Origin: Candidatus Saccharibacteria bacterium UBA1235
GTDB taxonomy: Bacteria > Patescibacteriota > Saccharimonadia > Saccharimonadales > Saccharimonadaceae
Direction of reading: 5' to 3'
Assembly (NCBI GenBank): GCA_002309075.1
Contig: DBWP01000014.1
Span: forward strand, 14,984-78,983
Length of the DNA stretch: 64,000 bases
Shown here: positions 60,101 through 64,000 of the stretch, one piece after another
Layout: each line of letters opens with the position of its first letter
Position numbering within the stretch: position 1 is the stretch's first letter
Notes under the pieces: generated by a model
Seen by the model: the letters and a program-made list of their open reading frames with translations, nothing else
Databases searched by the model: none
Told to the model about the DNA's origin: nothing
Translations under genes and position numbers: made by a program

Positions 60101-62288
60101 CAATATTATAATAATTATTTAAAAAGGCAATAACCGGATTTTCTGTTCCCTCAAAATATTTCAAATTACTATAAGCCGTCTCTTCCCCATCATATTTCTT
60201 TAATGCCTCGGTTGCTCTAGCTAAAGAAATATATCTTTGGGCATATTTATAAGTATTCCAATCAGAATTCGATGCACTATTTACAAATGCCGCCCCAGAC
60301 GCGATTTTTTTATCATTCTCGCTTGAACCTAAGAAAGTTTTTATCATTGATAATATATCACTCAAAAATGAAATATTTAGATTCCCGGAAACCGCATTTA
60401 AAATTCCTCCATCTATTATCCCGTCTGGAGTTACCCGCTCTTTATTGTATTTAATAAAATCCGCTAAAACAGAATCGTCTTTGATTACTCTTGTTCCATT
60501 TATAAGCTCTGTATTCTCATCAACAAACTGAATAAAGTCCGGATCATTAAAAGTATTATTAAGTGTAGAAGTGTCAAAAGTTACTATCGCAGCACAAGTT
60601 GCTGAACCTGAAGCGCCGATTGTTTTTAGGGTTTCACAATCACCGAAATTCGCAAGATAACTATCTATGGAGTCCTCAGCATAGGTTGCCGGCAACATTG
60701 AATTAACTGCGTTAGCCATCACTTTTGAAAAACTCGCCATTTTGTTTAAAATCGACCCTTTTTTATTAATACTGACTGCTAATTTATGAAAAATCGACCC
60801 AAGAAAAGTATTTTTAGATGTAATATCGAGTGGCGAGCGATTTAAACGATCCGCTTCCGCATCCAATGCTAAAACAGAATTATTCAACCTAGCATATTGT
60901 TTAATGGAGTTTTCATCACCGGTCGTGGCCCCGCTGGCTTTTGCGAGCACCTTTCCTACATTTACTGCCCCCTCAACCAACATTTCACCGCCAGAAACTC
61001 CTTGAAGGTTTGAAAAACCATTATTAATTAATGAGTTTTTTATGGTTGGAGTTACAACTTCTAAAGTTTCATTTGAGGCGCCCTCATTTCCATTCAAAAA
61101 CCGACCAATCGAACCTTTAATTTTCCCAGCTACTGAGGCCACCGTATTGAGTAAAGTTTTCTCATCTGCCTTCTCTCCTAACTTATTTTCTACAGTTTTA
61201 AGAACTCGATCTGAAGAATAATTTTCAGTTTCCGCCAGATTTACCTTATCGCCAGACAATACCGCATATAAACTTGGCGACTCCATCATGCTACCCTTAA
61301 CGGTTTTTAACTCGCCAGTCTTAACATCTACCACCTCTGAATCAACTTCCTCATATAGATAATTCATCACATCATTAATCTTAGACTCGTTTCCATCCCC
61401 GGCTTTCATCTTGCTAATATTTTCCATAAACGCCACAAAAAGCAAGCTGGATTTCTGTTCTTTCGCGACGGTATCGGCGACATTTAATGTATCTGCTGCG
61501 TTAAGTGTCGCAAGAGCCTCACTCTCGGCCTTATTTTTATCGCTCACCATTGCGACAAAATCACTCGCTACTTCCGCTTTTGCGTCCCCTCCAACTGTCT
61601 CATATTCAAGATGTTTTTTACCGTCGTCACCTTCTTTTTCTTCTAAGAGAACATTATTTACATCTATATTATTCCCCTCTCCAACTATCTTACTAGTAAC
61701 CTCCTCAAAATCCGAATCTGCCGAATAATTATTTCTATTTGTTCCAAGCGCCCTAAAAACTTCCTTTGCCGAATCATCATAATAATAAGCAGCTCTAGAA
61801 TACGTCGCATTTGTAAAAGCGTTATAAAGCCCAGCATCGGTATTTACGGCGTTCTTAAAATCTTTTGCCTCAATAACTTTTTCTCCCATTTTGAGCGCTA
61901 AATTCTCCCCTTCGGCCCCTTCCACAAAAACCCCATTCACTACTTTCCCCACTAATACATTATTCTCTTTTAGTCGCGTTATGGTGTTTTTTGGCACGTC
62001 CCCCGAAACTAAAGCCTGTTGAAAAACTAAAATTTTGCTCTCGACCGCATCAGCATACTGAACATCCGTCTCTTCAACTAATCTTTCTGAAATTGTAGCC
62101 GGAATCAAATTTCCCGACGAAAAAAGCACCACAAAAACTAAAATCATTATAGTTGCAAAAGCTGTTGCTGAAAACCCCTTAATCTTTCCGCCGCGTTTCT
62201 TTTTAGATCTCCCAACCACATTAGAAATAATCCTCTCCCCTTTTAGGGCGGATTTTTCGTTTGACCTTAGTATTTCCTCAGCGGACAT
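60090..62288 (-). CDS. large membrane-anchored protein, unknown (secretion-type)
   Basis: 732 residues: a basic N-terminal region (about 1-35) with SKKKRGGKIKG, one membrane helix (about 39-62, FATIMILVFVVLFSSG), then a long soluble region rich in Ala, Asn and Asp with coiled parts. A Cys pair (DCETLKTIGASGSATCAA) may be disulfide linked. It fits proteins encoded near the Saccharibacteria secretion genes but no family is recognised. Start at 62288, where an extended -10 (TGT-TATAAT) lies 10 nt upstream. It faces recF on one side and the methyltransferase promoter on the other. Confidence 0.72.
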   Translation of the reverse strand: MSAEEILRSNEKSALKGERIISNVVGRSKKKRGGKIKGFSATAFATIMILVFVVLFSSGNLIPATISERLVEETDVQYADAVESKILVFQQALVSGDVPKNTITRLKENNVLVGKVVNGVFVEGAEGENLALKMGEKVIEAKDFKNAVNTDAGLYNAFTNATYSRAAYYYDDSAKEVFRALGTNRNNYSADSDFEEVTSKIVGEGNNIDVNNVLLEEKEGDDGKKHLEYETVGGDAKAEVASDFVAMVSDKNKAESEALATLNAADTLNVADTVAKEQKSSLLFVAFMENISKMKAGDGNESKINDVMNYLYEEVDSEVVDVKTGELKTVKGSMMESPSLYAVLSGDKVNLAETENYSSDRVLKTVENKLGEKADEKTLLNTVASVAGKIKGSIGRFLNGNEGASNETLEVVTPTIKNSLINNGFSNLQGVSGGEMLVEGAVNVGKVLAKASGATTGDENSIKQYARLNNSVLALDAEADRLNRSPLDITSKNTFLGSIFHKLAVSINKKGSILNKMASFSKVMANAVNSMLPATYAEDSIDSYLANFGDCETLKTIGASGSATCAAIVTFDTSTLNNTFNDPDFIQFVDENTELINGTRVIKDDSVLADFIKYNKERVTPDGIIDGGILNAVSGNLNISFLSDILSMIKTFLGSSENDKKIASGAAFVNSASNSDWNTYKYAQRYISLARATEALKKYDGEETAYSNLKYFEGTENPVIAFLNNYYNIASK

Positions 62289-62313
62289 AATTATACATAT
62301 TATAACATATTTC

Positions 62314-62322
62314 TGATATAAT
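62314..62322 (+). promoter_or_regulatory. extended -10 promoter, leaderless type
   Basis: TGA-TATAAT ends 7 nt before the ATG at 62330. Confidence 0.7.
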
Positions 62323-62329
62323 ATATACA

Positions 62330-63478
62330 ATGATTAAGGTAGAGAAGATAATTCCGGGCGGTCAAGCTCTCGGCACTGAAGAAAGTGGCAAGAAGATTTT
62401 TTTCTGGAATGCGCTTCCTGGTGAAACAGTTGACGAATTTAAGGCAACCAAAATCAAAGCCAACTTCACCGAAGCGGTTGCACTTAAAATTATAAACGAG
62501 TCCAAATCTCGCGTCAATCCAAAAGATGATTGTTTTCTCTCCACCTCCCCTTGGCAAATTGTTAACTACGATTACGAACTTGAACTTAAAAAATCCCTAG
62601 TTGTTGAAAATTTCCGCGAGCATGGAATAAAAATCGAACCTCCAGAAATTTTCACAGATGGCCGCGACTATTTTTACCGCAATAAAATGGAATATGCTCT
62701 TTATTTTGATAACGAAAAAAATAAAATTTCTCTTGCTTTTCACGCTAGAGGATCTCATAGGAAAATCCCTATCGAGAGCTCTTCTATTGAGCGTCCAGAA
62801 ATTTTTGCAGCCGCTAAGAAAATCGTAGATGATTTAAATGACCGCCATGAGGAGGCTAGAAAATATCAATCCCTTCTTCTCCGTTGTAACCAAAAAGGCG
62901 AAGTTTCGGGTGGACTTTTTGAAAATAGAAAGCCCCACCCAGTTTTTAAAAACCTTAATGATACGATTTTAGGTCAAGAATATTCATATTCTCCGAATGG
63001 TTTTTTCCAAATTAACCTTCCAGTTTATGAGATGGCATTAAAAGAAATTAAAAAACATATCAAAACCGAAAAGGTTTTAGATCTTTATTCTGGCGTTGGT
63101 ACTATTGGCCTCTCTGTTGCACGTGACAAAAACCTTACTCTTGTTGAATGTGATAAAACTGCATATAACGAAATGGTTAAAAATTGTAAAATAACGAATG
63201 CCACGGCTATTTTAGACAAATCCGAAAATGTCACGAATTATATTGAGCCTGATCAGACTGTAATTCTAGATCCGCCTCGTGCTGGTTGCGACAAAAAATT
63301 AATCGACAAACTTCTTGAAGTTGCGCCTAAAAAAATCATTTACCTTTCTTGTAACCCAGCCACCCAAGCTCGCGATGTTAAACTTTTGCTTGAGAAATAT
63401 CGTATTGAAACAGTCAAAACTTTTAACTTCTTTCCCCACACTCCACATATCGAAAATCTAATTGTGCTATCATTATAG
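62330..63478 (+). CDS. TrmA/RlmD-type RNA uracil-5-methyltransferase without Fe-S cysteines
   Basis: 382 residues. An N-terminal TRAM-like beta barrel (about 1-52), then a methyltransferase domain with the SAM motif VLDLYSGVGTIGLSVA (about 246), TVILDPPRAGCDKKL and the catalytic Cys in YLSCNPATQARD. RlmD and relatives have a four-Cys [4Fe-4S] motif near residue 65-75 (C-x5-CGGC); here only one cysteine (DDCFLSTSPWQ) remains, so the cluster is lost. The target is probably a 23S rRNA or tRNA uridine. Next gene begins 2 bp downstream. Confidence 0.9.
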   Translation: MIKVEKIIPGGQALGTEESGKKIFFWNALPGETVDEFKATKIKANFTEAVALKIINESKSRVNPKDDCFLSTSPWQIVNYDYELELKKSLVVENFREHGIKIEPPEIFTDGRDYFYRNKMEYALYFDNEKNKISLAFHARGSHRKIPIESSSIERPEIFAAAKKIVDDLNDRHEEARKYQSLLLRCNQKGEVSGGLFENRKPHPVFKNLNDTILGQEYSYSPNGFFQINLPVYEMALKEIKKHIKTEKVLDLYSGVGTIGLSVARDKNLTLVECDKTAYNEMVKNCKITNATAILDKSENVTNYIEPDQTVILDPPRAGCDKKLIDKLLEVAPKKIIYLSCNPATQARDVKLLLEKYRIETVKTFNFFPHTPHIENLIVLSL

Positions 63479-63479
63479 T

Positions 63480-64000
63480 ATGAAGAAGAAACTTTTCATC
63501 ATAAATAACCTTTTTATATTTATTACAACCATCGTCGCGGTTTCCATAGTTCTAATTTTCGGTTCTCGTGCGGTTCGTATTGACGAAATTAGTAATCCTT
63601 ATTGGCAGCAAATCGCTACTTTTACGATTCTCAGTAATATTTTTCTAGGCCTAGTCGCGCTTGTTGCTGCGATAATTGGGATTATAAATTACAAAAAACG
63701 CCAGCCGCCAAAAGCCCTCTCAACCTGGTATCTTGTAGCGACAAGCTCTGGAATGCTGACTGTTTTAACCGTTCTTCTCTTCCTTGCTCCGATGCGTGCT
63801 ATTAATGGCAAAAACTATTTTGACATGTTGCTGGAACCGATGTTTTTTCTTCATTTTTTTAACCCTATTCTTGCCGCGATTACATTTATCTTCTTCTCGG
63901 GCAATACTAAAGTTGGTCTAAAGCCGCGTCTTCTTGCGACTCTCCCTATCATTTTCTATGCCATCCCATATATTACATGTGTAGTCATCTTAAAAATTTG
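63480..64000 (+). CDS. Pr6Pr-like membrane protein (partial at right edge)
   Basis: About 173 residues are seen before the window ends. Five hydrophobic stretches are visible (from LFIFITTIVAVSIVLIF on), including a TILSNIFLGLVALVAAI segment as in Pr6Pr/FAR-17a-type membrane proteins. Start at 63480, with TGC-TATCAT 6 nt upstream inside the end of the methyltransferase gene, or translation by read-through from it. No Shine-Dalgarno. C-terminus missing. Confidence 0.7.
   Translation, partial: MKKKLFIINNLFIFITTIVAVSIVLIFGSRAVRIDEISNPYWQQIATFTILSNIFLGLVALVAAIIGIINYKKRQPPKALSTWYLVATSSGMLTVLTVLLFLAPMRAINGKNYFDMLLEPMFFLHFFNPILAAITFIFFSGNTKVGLKPRLLATLPIIFYAIPYITCVVILKI

Noticed and set aside
1..64000. 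Recoded UGA (glycine), as in Gracilibacteria and SR1
   Set aside because: UGA ends genes here, for example in the ATGA overlaps at 51408-51411 and 51962-51965, and no conserved glycine position reads UGA.

Overview
The window looks like chromosomal DNA of a Patescibacteria/CPR bacterium, most likely Candidatus Saccharibacteria (TM7). The evidence is the gene content: a type IV secretion-like set with PrgI, VirB4 and a VirB6-like protein, VirB2-type pilin-like proteins, a FISUMP surface protein, DUF6020 and LGFP-repeat proteins. The standard code is used, since UGA appears as a stop. The dnaA-dnaN-recF and rpmH-rnpA-yidC-jag origin region lies near the right end.

Layout. 1-6050: small hypothetical genes; a strong promoter driving a structured leader and a Cys-rich miniprotein; a candidate defence operon (MazG-like, GIY-YIG/DUF2075, Rad50-like AAA_13 ATPase) ending in a DUF2130 gene remnant against tRNA-Lys. 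6127-12461: an unrecognised protein, DUF1653, RNase Y with a repeat-rich upstream region, a FISUMP/InlB-type surface protein, and a CIRCE-controlled DnaJ. 12504-30199: secretion-system genes (peptidoglycan hydrolase, VirB4, VirB4-N-like protein, PrgI, 1126-aa VirB6-like protein, a triple pilin fusion and two single pilin-like proteins). Between PrgI and VirB6 lies an array of six separately transcribed genes (18193-23484): two secreted transglutaminase-like proteins and four members of an unrecognised family. Each has a near-identical promoter, leader motif and terminator. 30248-37531: tRNA-Ser, small membrane and hypothetical proteins, groEL/groES with CIRCE, a TetR-like regulator, a methyltransferase and uvrA. 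37591-54041: a cell-surface glycan locus (FAD oxidoreductase, DUF6020, GtrA, glycosyltransferases, Wzm/Wzt-type ABC exporter, WecB, CotH kinase-like, LGFP-repeat protein, LytR-CpsA-Psr protein) with a LexA-like DNA-binding protein. 54071-60100: jag, yidC, rnpA, rpmH, oriC, dnaA, dnaN, recF. 60090-64000: a large membrane-anchored protein, a TrmA/RlmD-type RNA methyltransferase and a partial membrane protein.

Three features tie the window together. First, many genes, on both strands, start 6-9 nt after a TGN-TATAAT extended -10 element with no Shine-Dalgarno, so their mRNAs are probably leaderless. Genes with long leaders (the six-gene array, VirB6-like, the Cys-rich protein) instead have full TTGACA/TATAAT promoters and Shine-Dalgarno sites. 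Second, the heat-shock genes dnaJ and groES carry CIRCE operators. Third, the six-gene array sits inside the secretion locus, so its products are candidates for co-regulated exported or host-directed proteins; this is inference. All assignments come from reading the sequence; no database search was run.
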